This document shows positions 31,925 through 39,809 of a stretch of 42,021 nucleotides of DNA, piece after piece. Both the position numbers and the translations under genes were made by a program. Under the pieces are notes generated by a model. The model saw nothing but the letters and a program-made list of their open reading frames with translations. It was not told the origin of the DNA and did not search any database. The stretch's first letter is position 1. The number at the start of each line of letters is the position of its first letter. Source of the stretch: Candidatus Woesearchaeota archaeon (GTDB taxonomy: Archaea > Nanobdellota > Nanobdellia > Woesearchaeales > GW2011-AR4); NCBI GenBank assembly GCA_016177615.1, contig JACOUX010000067.1, positions 1-42,021 on the forward strand. Direction: 5' to 3'.

Positions 31925-32772
31925 GTATCCCAGTTGAATTCTCTTGCTGCGCTGTCAGTTATAACTAATTTTATTGATTTTGCATTTTCATTTATTTTTG
32001 GAAAGATTAATGTGCCGCTTCTGTGGTGGCCGCCCGGCTCCGAGCCCTCCCATTTCAGCGGCTTGTAGATATTTCCCAAGTCGTCATAAAGCACAGATAT
32101 CTGAGCAAGATCAAAATCAAGATTGACTGAATGAGTGTCAATTGCAATCTGGAACTGTGAAGCGCTTAGCGGAGTTACGCTGAATTCCACATTATTCTGA
32201 TTGGATGCCAATGGCTGCAGCGCAGTCCCCTGCTTAATGCCTTGCTGTATTCCAGAATCTTCGCTTTGCAGTACAAACCAATATGATAAGCCAACAGCTA
32301 TGACTGAAACAGCTAGCAGCGAATAAAAAACAACCTTCATTTTCTGCTTTGGAAGATCTACATTAACCAGGCGGTACATATAAGCGATTCCAAGTATGTT
32401 TGATAATACCCCCATCAACAGAAAGGTTGACTGGTATTTTGTAAAAAATAACCCCAATGCTGAAATTCCAAGAAACGGAGCTACATCGGCTATATGATGT
32501 GCGCAGCAGGCAACCATTGAAGTGGCAGACATTCCTGTTGATGCAGCTGCCTGCCCCATTGCCTTGGCATGCATCTGCTCTTTGACATAAAAAAACATTC
32601 CTATCTGGATTCCAAAGCCAATGACAAGAGGCACCATCCAGTACCACAGCTTTACAAAATTGTCAACTGCGAATGAAACTCCCCCAAGCAAAGACGCAAC
32701 TATGAAATAAAAAGCCAAAAGCGCTGCGCTTCCCAATAGCCCTTTGATTACGTATTTGTCATTGTTTTCCAT
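31921..32772 (-). CDS. Membrane protein with CC-HH motif (metal-related)
   Basis: It encodes 283 aa. About five or six membrane segments occupy the first 175 residues. Between them lies TSMVACCAHHIADVAPFLG, a Cys-Cys-x-His-His site likely to bind copper or another soft metal. The last 100 residues form a soluble, probably extracytoplasmic beta domain (VEFSVTPLSASQFQIAIDTHSVNLDF...WEGSEPGGHHRSGTL), with another His pair. The function is not established; the context next to copA suggests metal handling. Confidence 0.65.
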   Translation of the reverse strand: MENNDKYVIKGLLGSAALLAFYFIVASLLGGVSFAVDNFVKLWYWMVPLVIGFGIQIGMFFYVKEQMHAKAMGQAAASTGMSATSMVACCAHHIADVAPFLGISALGLFFTKYQSTFLLMGVLSNILGIAYMYRLVNVDLPKQKMKVVFYSLLAVSVIAVGLSYWFVLQSEDSGIQQGIKQGTALQPLASNQNNVEFSVTPLSASQFQIAIDTHSVNLDFDLAQISVLYDDLGNIYKPLKWEGSEPGGHHRSGTLIFPKINENAKSIKLVITDSAAREFNWDT

Positions 32773-32792
32773 TTTAATAGCTAATGTATATT

Positions 32793-32993
32793 TTACTGGC
32801 TTTTGTGATCTATTCCTAAAAAATTATGCAGCCAGCACCACCCAATAAAGCTTTCAGCCAGCGCAATCCACCCAATAACAAATATGAGCCAGTTAACCCA
32901 TTCAATATTGTAATTTGGCACCCAGGGACCGAGCCACCAGAAAGCAAGCGCAAATCTTAAAATTCTGTCAACTATTCCCAGATTCTGCTTCAT
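32793..32993 (-). CDS. DUF2892 small membrane protein
   Basis: It encodes 66 aa from MKQNLGIVDRILRFALAFWW. This start is preferred over one 42 bases upstream because AGAAGGTG lies just before it and the family begins with N-G-DR-LR. Two membrane segments are separated by a short loop, and it ends at a CWLHNFLGI segment. DUF2892/YgaP-like proteins often accompany sulfur or metal genes. It lies 20 bases before the CC-HH membrane gene. Confidence 0.75.
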   Translation of the reverse strand: MKQNLGIVDRILRFALAFWWLGPWVPNYNIEWVNWLIFVIGWIALAESFIGWCWLHNFLGIDHKSQ

Positions 32994-33144
32994 TTTTACA
33001 CCTTCTAAAAGACAGCTTCTGCTTTTCAGCAGCATCCTTTTGATTTTCCTTTTCCCATTTTGATTGCCTCCATCTGCAGTATATCCGATAATATGTCCAA
33101 TTTAGATATATTAAAATATTAGCTACTATTTAAACTTTTCTATT

Positions 33145-33188
33145 TATATCAAAATACGACATATCAAAAACAGAAAGGTATTTATATC
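33145..33188 (+). promoter_or_regulatory. PadR-gene promoter with repeated ATATCAAAA
   Basis: atatcaaaa occurs twice (about 33146 and 33162), upstream of a TATA element gtaTTTATAtc at about 33178-33188. The ATG at 33209 is about 25 bases on, so the transcript is probably leaderless. The region also faces the divergent DUF2892 operon. Confidence 0.45.
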
Positions 33189-33208
33189 ATTGTAACATAT
33201 GCGCTTTC

Positions 33209-33625
33209 ATGGCAAAAATAAAAATAACAAACATGCTGAAGTTCTACACATTGTGCCTTCTGGCAGAAGGGCCAAAGCACGGATATGAGCTGATAAAGGA
33301 GCTTGGGCGCAATTTGGGAAGAAGCATCAGCGCAAGCAACGTTTATCCGTTCCTTGAGGTTCTGAAAAAAAATAGGATGATCGCTATTGACAAAGTCGGA
33401 AAAAGAGACAAGAAAATTTATCATTTGACTGCAGAAGGAAGAAACTTTACAAGGGACATGTTCAGCAAATTTGGGGATTTGATTGATGTGGCGATAAAGC
33501 CGAGAATAGCAACATGCCCATGCGGGTGCAAGATTTATTCAGGCGGGCATTCTGAAAGAATCAAGGGCAGGCTGATGAAGTTCTGCTGCAGCCACTGCGC
33601 AAGGATGCACAAGGCAAAAATTTGA
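33209..33625 (+). CDS. PadR-family regulator with Cys-rich metal-binding tail
   Basis: It encodes 138 aa. Residues 1-85 are a PadR winged helix (LCLLAEGPKHGYELIKELGR, NVYPFLEVLKKNRMI, YHLTAEG). Instead of the usual dimerisation helix, the C-terminus carries CPCGCKIYSGGHSERIKGRLMKFCCSHCARMHK, a TRASH-like cluster of six Cys and several His. This suggests direct sensing of copper or a similar metal. It is divergent from the metal-related operon and probably controls it. Confidence 0.85.
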   Translation: MAKIKITNMLKFYTLCLLAEGPKHGYELIKELGRNLGRSISASNVYPFLEVLKKNRMIAIDKVGKRDKKIYHLTAEGRNFTRDMFSKFGDLIDVAIKPRIATCPCGCKIYSGGHSERIKGRLMKFCCSHCARMHKAKI

Positions 33626-33630
33626 ATTTA

Positions 33631-34188
33631 CTAATCAGAAACAGCATCCAAAAACGCCTTCCACTGCCCCTCGTCAAAGACTCCGAGCCCTTTGTAGATT
33701 ACGGTTCCATTTCTGGCTATGGCATACTTTGTTGTAGTTTTTGTTATCTGGTAATCCTGAAGAATCTGCTCCTGCCCTGGCGCAAATATGGTTTTTTGGA
33801 GCTTCGGATATTTTTTCTTGTAGTCCATAAGCTTCGGAATGCCCTCGCTTAAATCCAGGCTGATAGAGATAAAAACAACCTTGTCTTCGTAATCCTTGTA
33901 CACGTTTGACAAATGCCCATAGTCTTCTGCGCAGTAAGGGCACCATGTTGCCATGAAATAAACTATAACCGGCTTTTGATCCCTGAAATCGCTCAATCTT
34001 ATCGGCTTTCCTTCTGTGCTTATTATTGTGAAGTCTGGAGCAATGTTTCCGTTCCTGATTCCAGTCACGACTGCCTGATTAAGCTCCTGTGTTGATGCTT
34101 TTGATTTTAGCTCGAGATTGCCGGTGTTGGTGCAGCTATTAATAAAAAACACCAAAAACATAGCAGATAGCAATAATTTTAATTTCAT
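33631..34188 (-). CDS. TlpA-like thioredoxin-fold lipoprotein
   Basis: It encodes 185 aa from MKLKLLLSAMFLVFFINSC, chosen because it begins with a lipobox signal (Cys19) while the upstream ATG adds a non-signal extension. The thioredoxin fold shows APDFTIISTEGKPIRLSDF, the active site ATWCPYCAEDYGHL and YAIARNGTVIYKGLG. It is probably an extracytoplasmic thiol-disulfide oxidoreductase, supporting maturation of Cys-rich proteins encoded nearby. Confidence 0.88.
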   Translation of the reverse strand: MKLKLLLSAMFLVFFINSCTNTGNLELKSKASTQELNQAVVTGIRNGNIAPDFTIISTEGKPIRLSDFRDQKPVIVYFMATWCPYCAEDYGHLSNVYKDYEDKVVFISISLDLSEGIPKLMDYKKKYPKLQKTIFAPGQEQILQDYQITKTTTKYAIARNGTVIYKGLGVFDEGQWKAFLDAVSD

Positions 34189-34249
34189 TTTTAACAATAT
34201 TTTTATGTTGGATTGATATTTTATTGAAAGAATCAAGCTTGTTTATTAA

Positions 34250-34750
34250 TTATTCCTTGCAGCAGTCCACTATTTTCTTAACCATCTCCGAGAACTTTGC
34301 CATCAATCCGTTTCTTGGAATGCTGTTTGGGTTTGCGGCTATCTGCTTTGCTTCCACCATCTTCAGGTTGATTCCCCAAAAGAGCGAATAAAGATTAAAT
34401 GCTGAAGTAAAAAACATATTTGCCTCTCTTTCATTATTTTTTGAAAGCTCTTTTGTACCTACTTCAAGCAGGCGCATGCTTGATGCAAGGAGATGCTTGC
34501 TTATGCACCATTCCTCGCCGACTGGATTTTTTACAATTTTTCTTAGCATGCCTTTTCTTAATTCCCTTACAGAATTAAGCATTTCCAGATATTTCTGGTT
34601 GCCTGTTTTCATCGCTGTAAAATAGAAATGCTCTTCAAGGCTTATAAGATTCATCAATGCAATGCTTAAGTCCTCGTCTCTTGACAAATCAACATCCCCT
34701 TTCTTTACCTCTTCAATTTTCCTCATCCATTCCTTTACTTCCTGCTCCAT
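34250..34750 (-). CDS. Helical hypothetical protein, 166 aa
   Basis: Not recognised. It is all-helical and soluble, opening VKEWMRKIEEVKKGDVDLSRDEDLSIALMNLISLEEH, with a repeat-like middle (KHLLASSMRLLEVGTKEL) and a C-terminal IVDCCKE Cys pair. Its position between the CPLC membrane protein and the TlpA-like lipoprotein, on the same strand, suggests one thiol/metal operon. Confidence 0.65.
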   Translation of the reverse strand: MEQEVKEWMRKIEEVKKGDVDLSRDEDLSIALMNLISLEEHFYFTAMKTGNQKYLEMLNSVRELRKGMLRKIVKNPVGEEWCISKHLLASSMRLLEVGTKELSKNNEREANMFFTSAFNLYSLFWGINLKMVEAKQIAANPNSIPRNGLMAKFSEMVKKIVDCCKE

Positions 34751-34787
34751 TTTGTTCTCTTCTCTGTTTTGTACTTTCTGCTATATT

Positions 34788-35339
34788 TTAGGCTGCATAA
34801 GTTAAGTATAGAACAGTGCCGCTTGCCAAAAGAAATGCCAGCGTCAATGCAATGCCCTGAAACGGAAACAAGACTTTTCCGTTCACTTTTTTGATGGCCG
34901 TATGGGAAGCGTATGCCAAAGTGGTTACAATTCCGCCGATTATGCTTCCAAATAATATCTTATTGAGCCAATAAACCTTGTTCAGTAAACTTCCAGCCAG
35001 TCCGAAAAATAGCAATGGGAGGTAAACTGTGCTTTTGTCAATGTACATCAGCGGAATCACTGTCAGCAAAAATGACGCTGCCACGATAAGCGGGAGCTGA
35101 AACCTGAAAAACTTCTTTAGCTTCAGCCCAATCCACAGCCCTGTTGAAACTCCGAATGCGCCGATAAGCAGGCCTATAATAGTCACATCCATTCCGTAAT
35201 ACTTGGCAGAGACAGCTGCGGCCCCGACAGCGGCAGTGCAAAGAGGGCAATGCGCATAAGCTGCAGGAGCAACAGCTGCAAAAATCAATGCTGAAATAAA
35301 AAAATAGAGTGATATGGGTTTTTTTATCATGTTAAGCAA
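34788..35339 (-). CDS. Membrane protein with extracytoplasmic CPLC motif
   Basis: It encodes 183 aa. A signal-like segment ends in AAYA, followed at once by HCPLCTAAVG, so the CxxC would face the outside. About five further membrane segments follow. Family function is unknown to me. A role in thiol redox or metal binding next to the TlpA-like protein is inferred. Confidence 0.65.
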   Translation of the reverse strand: MLNMIKKPISLYFFISALIFAAVAPAAYAHCPLCTAAVGAAAVSAKYYGMDVTIIGLLIGAFGVSTGLWIGLKLKKFFRFQLPLIVAASFLLTVIPLMYIDKSTVYLPLLFFGLAGSLLNKVYWLNKILFGSIIGGIVTTLAYASHTAIKKVNGKVLFPFQGIALTLAFLLASGTVLYLTYAA

Positions 35340-35368
35340 AATTTTTAGTTATCAATTTAAAATCAATC

Positions 35369-35447
35369 TGGCCTCGCTATCGCTCAGCCAAAATATTGTG
35401 CTCGGCTCTCGCTTCCCTTTCAATCGCTCGAGCCTCGCCTATTAATA
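35369..35447. repeat. GC-rich mosaic repeat in intergenic DNA
   Basis: ctggcctcgctatcgctcag and ctctcgcttccctttcaatc followed by gctcgagcctcgcc share the words CTCGC and ATCGCTC in a strongly AT-rich gap (35340-35492). On the minus strand GGCTCG...GAGCC could form a weak hairpin. Nature unknown. No gene is seen in this gap. Confidence 0.4.
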
Positions 35448-35492
35448 CAATAAATTAATTAAATTTACAAACCCATAATCCTAATTCACCCA

Positions 35493-35816
35493 TCAACATC
35501 CGCCTACCATTCCAGACGATGGGTTTGAACTTCCCAATCTTGCTGGCAAAGTCCCATGATGCTCGTACATCATCTTTTCGTCTTCTGTCCAGCCAGTCAT
35601 GTCAATGCCTCCAGTTCCTGAAGCGCTTTTTACGGCGTTTGCACTTATCTGGCCTTTCATTGAATTTATCTGGAACGACTGCACAATTGACAATAACAAA
35701 ACAACTGCAACCATCACTGCCAAAACAATATTTTTCATTCCAATTTTTTCTGCGTGCTTATTCTTGCAGCAGTCTTCTTCGCCTTTGCTTTTGCAGCATT
35801 CATGCTCGCTTTCCAT
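35493..35816 (-). CDS. Small membrane-anchored Cys-rich protein, 107 aa
   Basis: The start MESEHECCKSKGEEDCCKNK is preferred: the track upstream of it reads like non-coding and the family-like Cys pairs come first. Four cysteines in two CC pairs face the cytoplasm. One membrane helix (IVLAVMVAVVLLLSIVQSF) follows. The outside domain has MTGWTEDEKMMYEHHGTLPARLG and a terminal GGC. Metal binding is likely. It follows the 223-aa gene by 43 bases. Confidence 0.65.
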   Translation of the reverse strand: MESEHECCKSKGEEDCCKNKHAEKIGMKNIVLAVMVAVVLLLSIVQSFQINSMKGQISANAVKSASGTGGIDMTGWTEDEKMMYEHHGTLPARLGSSNPSSGMVGGC

Positions 35817-35859
35817 TTTCTCACCTTTGTTAGTTTCCTGGTTATGCTGGCTTTTCAGC

Positions 35860-36531
35860 TTAATTCTCCATATTCCTGTACTTGTTCGAAGCCAAATTAA
35901 TGTAATTAATGTCAATTCCTTTTGCCTTCAGCACAGATGCCTTTTTGCCAATCTGTTGCGGGAAAAACAATGTCTTCCACTTGCCAAGCTCCTCAAGTAT
36001 TGCATCATTTGTATACTCATTACCATGGTTTTTTATCAGGTATTTTGCAAGCCCCCTCATCGCAAAGCTGTGCTGACATCCGCATGCCGGCTGGCCGTCC
36101 TTGAATATTATGGAGTCTGTTCCGCAGCAGTATTCGCAGCTGATTTGACTGACTGTTGCAATATACCTTTCTTTGTCCTTTCCGCTGAGCTTTATCTGGC
36201 TGTCCAGAGTACCCAGTTTCGCTATTGTCGCATCTGCTTTCTGCTGGTTTGAGGCAGAGACATCGTCATAGCTCACTCCAAGCTCTTTTCCGTAGATTTC
36301 AGGAACGCCTTTTGGTGTTACATCCACTGCTTCCGGTTGGCTTAGAGCAGTTTTTCCAGCAGCATTGGTTTGGATATTTTGGCCTGTGGCTGGAACATTT
36401 GCAGCAGCATTGGCTGTCGCCGCCTGCATTGCCTTCAGTTGCTTCATCTCAAACATATTGAATCCTATTACTAGCATTGCAGCGATTGTCATCACAATCA
36501 GCACACCCTCAATCCTATTATTTAATACCAT
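35860..36531 (-). CDS. Membrane-anchored Cys-cluster protein (SCEYCCG...CGC)
   Basis: It encodes 223 aa. One N-terminal membrane helix (EGVLIVMTIAAMLVIGFNMF) is followed by an Ala/Gln-rich linker. The outside domain has SQISCEYCCGTDSIIFKDGQPACGCQHSFAMRGLAKYL, similar to PCYCGC-type proteins, with five Cys and a His fit for metal binding. Its placement with other Cys-rich membrane proteins supports a role in metal capture or redox at the surface. Confidence 0.7.
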   Translation of the reverse strand: MVLNNRIEGVLIVMTIAAMLVIGFNMFEMKQLKAMQAATANAAANVPATGQNIQTNAAGKTALSQPEAVDVTPKGVPEIYGKELGVSYDDVSASNQQKADATIAKLGTLDSQIKLSGKDKERYIATVSQISCEYCCGTDSIIFKDGQPACGCQHSFAMRGLAKYLIKNHGNEYTNDAILEELGKWKTLFFPQQIGKKASVLKAKGIDINYINLASNKYRNMEN

Positions 36532-36629
36532 TATTTCACCTTTAAACTGCTTTAAACCGTTTTTACTATCAGAACAAGAAATGAAATAGCTTTATAAAAT
36601 AGCGATGAAACTAGTTTCAGGTTGAAATT

Positions 36630-37136
36630 TCACTTCAGCACAACAATATTCGTCATTCCCCTTCTTTTCTTCTCAAGAATGTCTTTGGACTCCATTTTGT
36701 CAAGAACTCTTGTGACTTTCACTTTGCTGAATCCTGTCTGTTTTATCAAATCGCTTTGGTATGCCGAGCCGTTGCCGCCCTTGACAAGCTCATAAACTTT
36801 TTTTTCGTCTTCGTCAAGCTTGGACAGGTCTATCTCCATGAATTCTTTTTTTGCCCCTCTGGCGCCTGAACTGTAAAAGAATGTCATATACACACCAACA
36901 GCGAAAATCAGGAAGTCAATGACAAAGGCAGCTGTCACCATCCAGGACAATTTGCTCCAGAATGAGTTTGCCTGGTGAACAGGGCAGGTGCTCATATCCA
37001 GCTTGTTTTTGTGGAATTCCTCGCATAAAAAGGCAGATTCCTCATCAATCTGCATCTTCATGTATACCAGCACTGCAAATAAGACTAATGAAAATGCAAT
37101 CAGCGAATATCCGATTATTTTTTCTTTGCCAACCAT
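36630..37136 (-). CDS. Membrane-tethered winged-helix regulator, 168 aa
   Basis: Two membrane helices (YSLIAFSLVLFAVLVYM and WMVTAAFVIDFLIFAVGVYMTFF) flank an outside loop with two Cys (FLCEEF...STCPVHQANS). A cytoplasmic winged helix (DEDEKKVYELVKGGNGSAYQSDLIKQTGFSKVKVTRVLDKM) ends the protein. The architecture suggests a sensor that reads a thiol or metal signal outside and acts on transcription inside. It lies upstream of the Cys-rich membrane genes on the same strand. Confidence 0.75.
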   Translation of the reverse strand: MVGKEKIIGYSLIAFSLVLFAVLVYMKMQIDEESAFLCEEFHKNKLDMSTCPVHQANSFWSKLSWMVTAAFVIDFLIFAVGVYMTFFYSSGARGAKKEFMEIDLSKLDEDEKKVYELVKGGNGSAYQSDLIKQTGFSKVKVTRVLDKMESKDILEKKRRGMTNIVVLK

Positions 37137-37168
37137 AACATTTAGGGATTATTCCCGCTTTATATATT

Positions 37169-37954
37169 TTATTTTTTCCATAAATAAGCGAGCATGTAAA
37201 CTCCAATTAAAAACAGCGGGAAACTCAGCAATTGTCCCATCGTAAAATAGCCGAAGATAAACCCGATCTGCTCGTCCGGAGCCCTGAAAAATTCTATAAA
37301 GGTGCGGAAGAGGCCATATAGCGCAACAAACGTCCAGAACATGAAGCCCTTTGGAAGCGTTATGCCTTTTTCGTACCACAGCACAGCAAAAATTGCCAAG
37401 TTCTTTAAAGATTCATAAATCTGGCTCGGGTGCCTGCATCCTTCAGGAAGGCCTTCAATAAATGTATTTTTTGAATAGTCAATGCACCAGGCAACATTGC
37501 TCAGCCTTCCAAAGACTTCTGCATTTATGAAGTTGCCAATCCTTCCCAAGGCAAGGGCAAGCGCAGCCGGCACAACGACAAGATCTGCAAGGTCATAAAA
37601 TTCTATCTTCTTCTTTCTGCAGAACATGTATCCTGCAATTATAGAGCCGATAAATCCGCCGTGGAAGCTCAAGCCGCCATGCCAAACAGCAAAAATCTCA
37701 AGGGGACTCTGCAAGTAAAACGGAAGATTATAGAATAATATGTATCCCATGCGGGATCCCCCTACAACCCCCACAATCAAATAAATGAGAAAATCGGCAG
37801 CATCATCCTTTGTAAATGGAATTCCTTTTTTCCTTGCGACATAAGGAATCATGAAATACGCGATGACAAAGCCAAGCGCATAGAACAAGCCGTAATACCT
37901 TATCTGCAGTGTGCCCAAATCCAAAAGAACCGGGTTTAGGTTGTGGTAGAGCAT
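37169..37954 (-). CDS. lgt: Prolipoprotein diacylglyceryl transferase (Lgt)
   Basis: It encodes 261 aa from MLYHNLNPVLLDLGTLQIRYYGL; an ATG 15 bases upstream would overlap the previous gene further. The bacterial Lgt signature GRIGNFINAEVFGR is intact, as are HGGLSFHGGFIG and seven hydrophobic segments. Lgt attaches a diacylglycerol to the lipobox Cys of exported proteins. Likely clients here are LivJ and the TlpA-like protein, both with lipoboxes. Most archaea lack Lgt, so the gene was probably acquired from bacteria. Confidence 0.93.
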   Translation of the reverse strand: MLYHNLNPVLLDLGTLQIRYYGLFYALGFVIAYFMIPYVARKKGIPFTKDDAADFLIYLIVGVVGGSRMGYILFYNLPFYLQSPLEIFAVWHGGLSFHGGFIGSIIAGYMFCRKKKIEFYDLADLVVVPAALALALGRIGNFINAEVFGRLSNVAWCIDYSKNTFIEGLPEGCRHPSQIYESLKNLAIFAVLWYEKGITLPKGFMFWTFVALYGLFRTFIEFFRAPDEQIGFIFGYFTMGQLLSFPLFLIGVYMLAYLWKK

Positions 37955-37955
37955 A

Positions 37956-38738
37956 TCAGCCTCTCGCAATGCGGTAAAATGAAATGCGGTTTACCAATAT
38001 TACAAAATAAAAAGCAGCATAAGTAAATAAAATTGAAATTTGCCTGTAGTAGGAATAGGCATTTAGGTATATGCCAGAATTGCTTGAAGTGGCAAATCCC
38101 ACCAGAGCCCAGATTGCATAGAACAAGGCAAATATTCCGATTGGCACCATTATTATAGCCAGGATTGCGCTTTTGTATTTCTTGAATCCCAATCCTGTCC
38201 TGAATGACACCTCCAAAGCGCGCTTAATTGAGCCAGAGGAATAATAATATGAATGTGAGAGGTTGATTAAGGTGTATAGCAGCAAAAATAAAGGTAATCC
38301 GGCTATAATAAAAACTGCTGGCCTGTACTGGGGCTGGACATTTGCCAGCAGCAGGCTGAATGCCAGATAAATGGGCAAAACCAAGATCAAGTTAAGGGCA
38401 TAGAACCTTGCCAGTCCCTTAAAAGAAAACTCGCTCTTTTGAAACAAGCCCCTTACTGCATCAAGCACAACGTACTTGAAAAAGGAATATGTAAAAATCA
38501 TAAGAAGGTAATAAATGGCTGAGAATAGAAAATAAGCTGTCAGGTATTGAAGCTGTGAGGAGATGAGCCGGAAAGGAACCAAAAATGCCTCTCCGAAGTA
38601 TCCTGCCAAATATGGCAGCAAATAAAAAAATGATAAAAAAAATGCAGCATCAAACAGGACCATCAATCCTAAATTCCCGGGCCTTGATTTTGCAAGCTTA
38701 AGGCTCTTGATGAAAAGAGATTCTTTTAGTATCCCCAT
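37956..38738 (-). CDS. Polytopic membrane protein, 260 aa
   Basis: Not recognised. Six membrane segments are visible, for example LMVLFDAAFFLSFFYLLPYLAGYF, AVFIIAGLPLFLLLYTLINL and ILAIIMVPIGIFALFYAIWALV. The loops are basic. It ends just before lgt on the same strand and probably forms an operon with it. A TATA box (minus strand gaTTTAAATac) at about 38761-38771 predicts a leaderless transcript. Confidence 0.65.
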   Translation of the reverse strand: MGILKESLFIKSLKLAKSRPGNLGLMVLFDAAFFLSFFYLLPYLAGYFGEAFLVPFRLISSQLQYLTAYFLFSAIYYLLMIFTYSFFKYVVLDAVRGLFQKSEFSFKGLARFYALNLILVLPIYLAFSLLLANVQPQYRPAVFIIAGLPLFLLLYTLINLSHSYYYSSGSIKRALEVSFRTGLGFKKYKSAILAIIMVPIGIFALFYAIWALVGFATSSNSGIYLNAYSYYRQISILFTYAAFYFVILVNRISFYRIARG

Positions 38739-38763
38739 TATGCAAGCAATCCTGCCTTTGTAT

Positions 38764-39570
38764 TTAAATCTTTTTTTCTATTTTGTAAACTTTTTTTGCG
38801 TCCCTGACAATTTCAAGGTCCACTTCCCTTATGATAATCCCTTCCTTATTGTGGTTTAGTGCTGCAATTGTGCCGTAAAACGGCAAGGCTATCTGTGTTT
38901 TCCCTAGCAAAGTGCCGCTGCTTGATTTTCCAGCAGCATTTATGTAAACGAAAACAGTTTCGCTCTCTATGGCTCTTGCAGAAGCCAATGCAGTCACTTC
39001 GTCAGGCAGCCTGTTCTTGAAATACTTATTGTTATAAATCCAGTCATAAGAGGAGGATTTTGAGCACCAGAATGAAGGGCAAAATACAATATCTGCGCCT
39101 TTAATCATCAGGTTTCGTGTTACTTCTGGATACAGCAAGTCCCTGCATATCTGAATCCCGATATTGCCTATTTTTGTCCTGAAAACTTTGGCCTTGCTTC
39201 CTGCTGAGAGGTACTTGCCTTCTGATTTCTGCACCAAGTGGATTTTCTTATAATTTCCAAGAATCTTGCCATTGCCATCAAATAGGTAGCTTATGTTGTA
39301 AAATTTTCCATTGATTTTTTCTATAATGCTTCCCATTATGGAATATGTCTTGTATTTTTTTGACAAATGAGAAAATATCTTTTTTGATTTAGCAGGGGTT
39401 TTTGGATTGTAGGATTTCCTTAATCCACCTGTAAGGAAAACCTCAGGAAAGCATATTATATCGCATTTATCTTTGCCTGCTTTCCTGAAAAAAACTTCTG
39501 CCCTTTTAATGTTGCTTTCAAAATCAGGGCTTGCCTTGAACTGGACAGCGCATATCCTTATCTTAGCCAT
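38764..39570 (-). CDS. Nitrilase-family carbon-nitrogen hydrolase
   Basis: It encodes 268 aa, typical length. The catalytic triad is visible: Glu in CFPEVFLTGG (about residue 43), Lys in NYKKIHLV (about 111) and Cys in IQICRDLLYPE (about 146). The start KIRICAVQFKASPDFESNIKRA is the family opening. It hydrolyses an amide, such as an omega-amide, agmatine-type or N-carbamoyl compound; the substrate cannot be told. It is divergent from the RHH gene. Confidence 0.88.
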   Translation of the reverse strand: MAKIRICAVQFKASPDFESNIKRAEVFFRKAGKDKCDIICFPEVFLTGGLRKSYNPKTPAKSKKIFSHLSKKYKTYSIMGSIIEKINGKFYNISYLFDGNGKILGNYKKIHLVQKSEGKYLSAGSKAKVFRTKIGNIGIQICRDLLYPEVTRNLMIKGADIVFCPSFWCSKSSSYDWIYNNKYFKNRLPDEVTALASARAIESETVFVYINAAGKSSSGTLLGKTQIALPFYGTIAALNHNKEGIIIREVDLEIVRDAKKVYKIEKKI

Positions 39571-39606
39571 TTTTGGCAGGTTGTGGCAGAAATATTTAAA
39601 TACTAG

Positions 39607-39654
39607 TATATTATAAAATAATATATACTATATACTATATTATAAAATAATATA
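39607..39654. promoter_or_regulatory. Twin 19-bp palindromes, likely operator
   Basis: The palindrome tatattataaaataatata occurs exactly twice (39607-39625 and 39636-39654), offset by 29 bases, between the divergent nitrilase and RHH genes and overlapping the RHH gene's TATA region. It fits a tandem site for the ribbon-helix-helix protein encoded next to it. Confidence 0.65.
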
Positions 39655-39665
39655 TAGGTATCTTA

Positions 39666-39809
39666 ATGAAGAAGCCAATAAGCGCTACAATTGATGAAGA
39701 TCTTATCTCATGGATTGAGAAAGAAGTAGGTGAAAATACAAGATACAGGAACAAGTCCCATCTTATTGAAACAGCGCTGGAGATCCTAAAAAAAGAGGCG
39801 AAAAAATAA
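39666..39809 (+). CDS. Ribbon-helix-helix regulator, 47 aa
   Basis: It encodes 47 aa: MKKPISATIDEDLISWIEKEV then YRNKSHLIETALEILKKEAKK. The short beta strand with I-A-T-I-D and two helices is a textbook RHH (CopG/Arc-type) domain. It likely represses its own operon through the palindromes upstream. Its stop overlaps the start of the secretion ATPase gene (TAATG), so it may control production of the pilus-like machine. Confidence 0.85.
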   Translation: MKKPISATIDEDLISWIEKEVGENTRYRNKSHLIETALEILKKEAKK

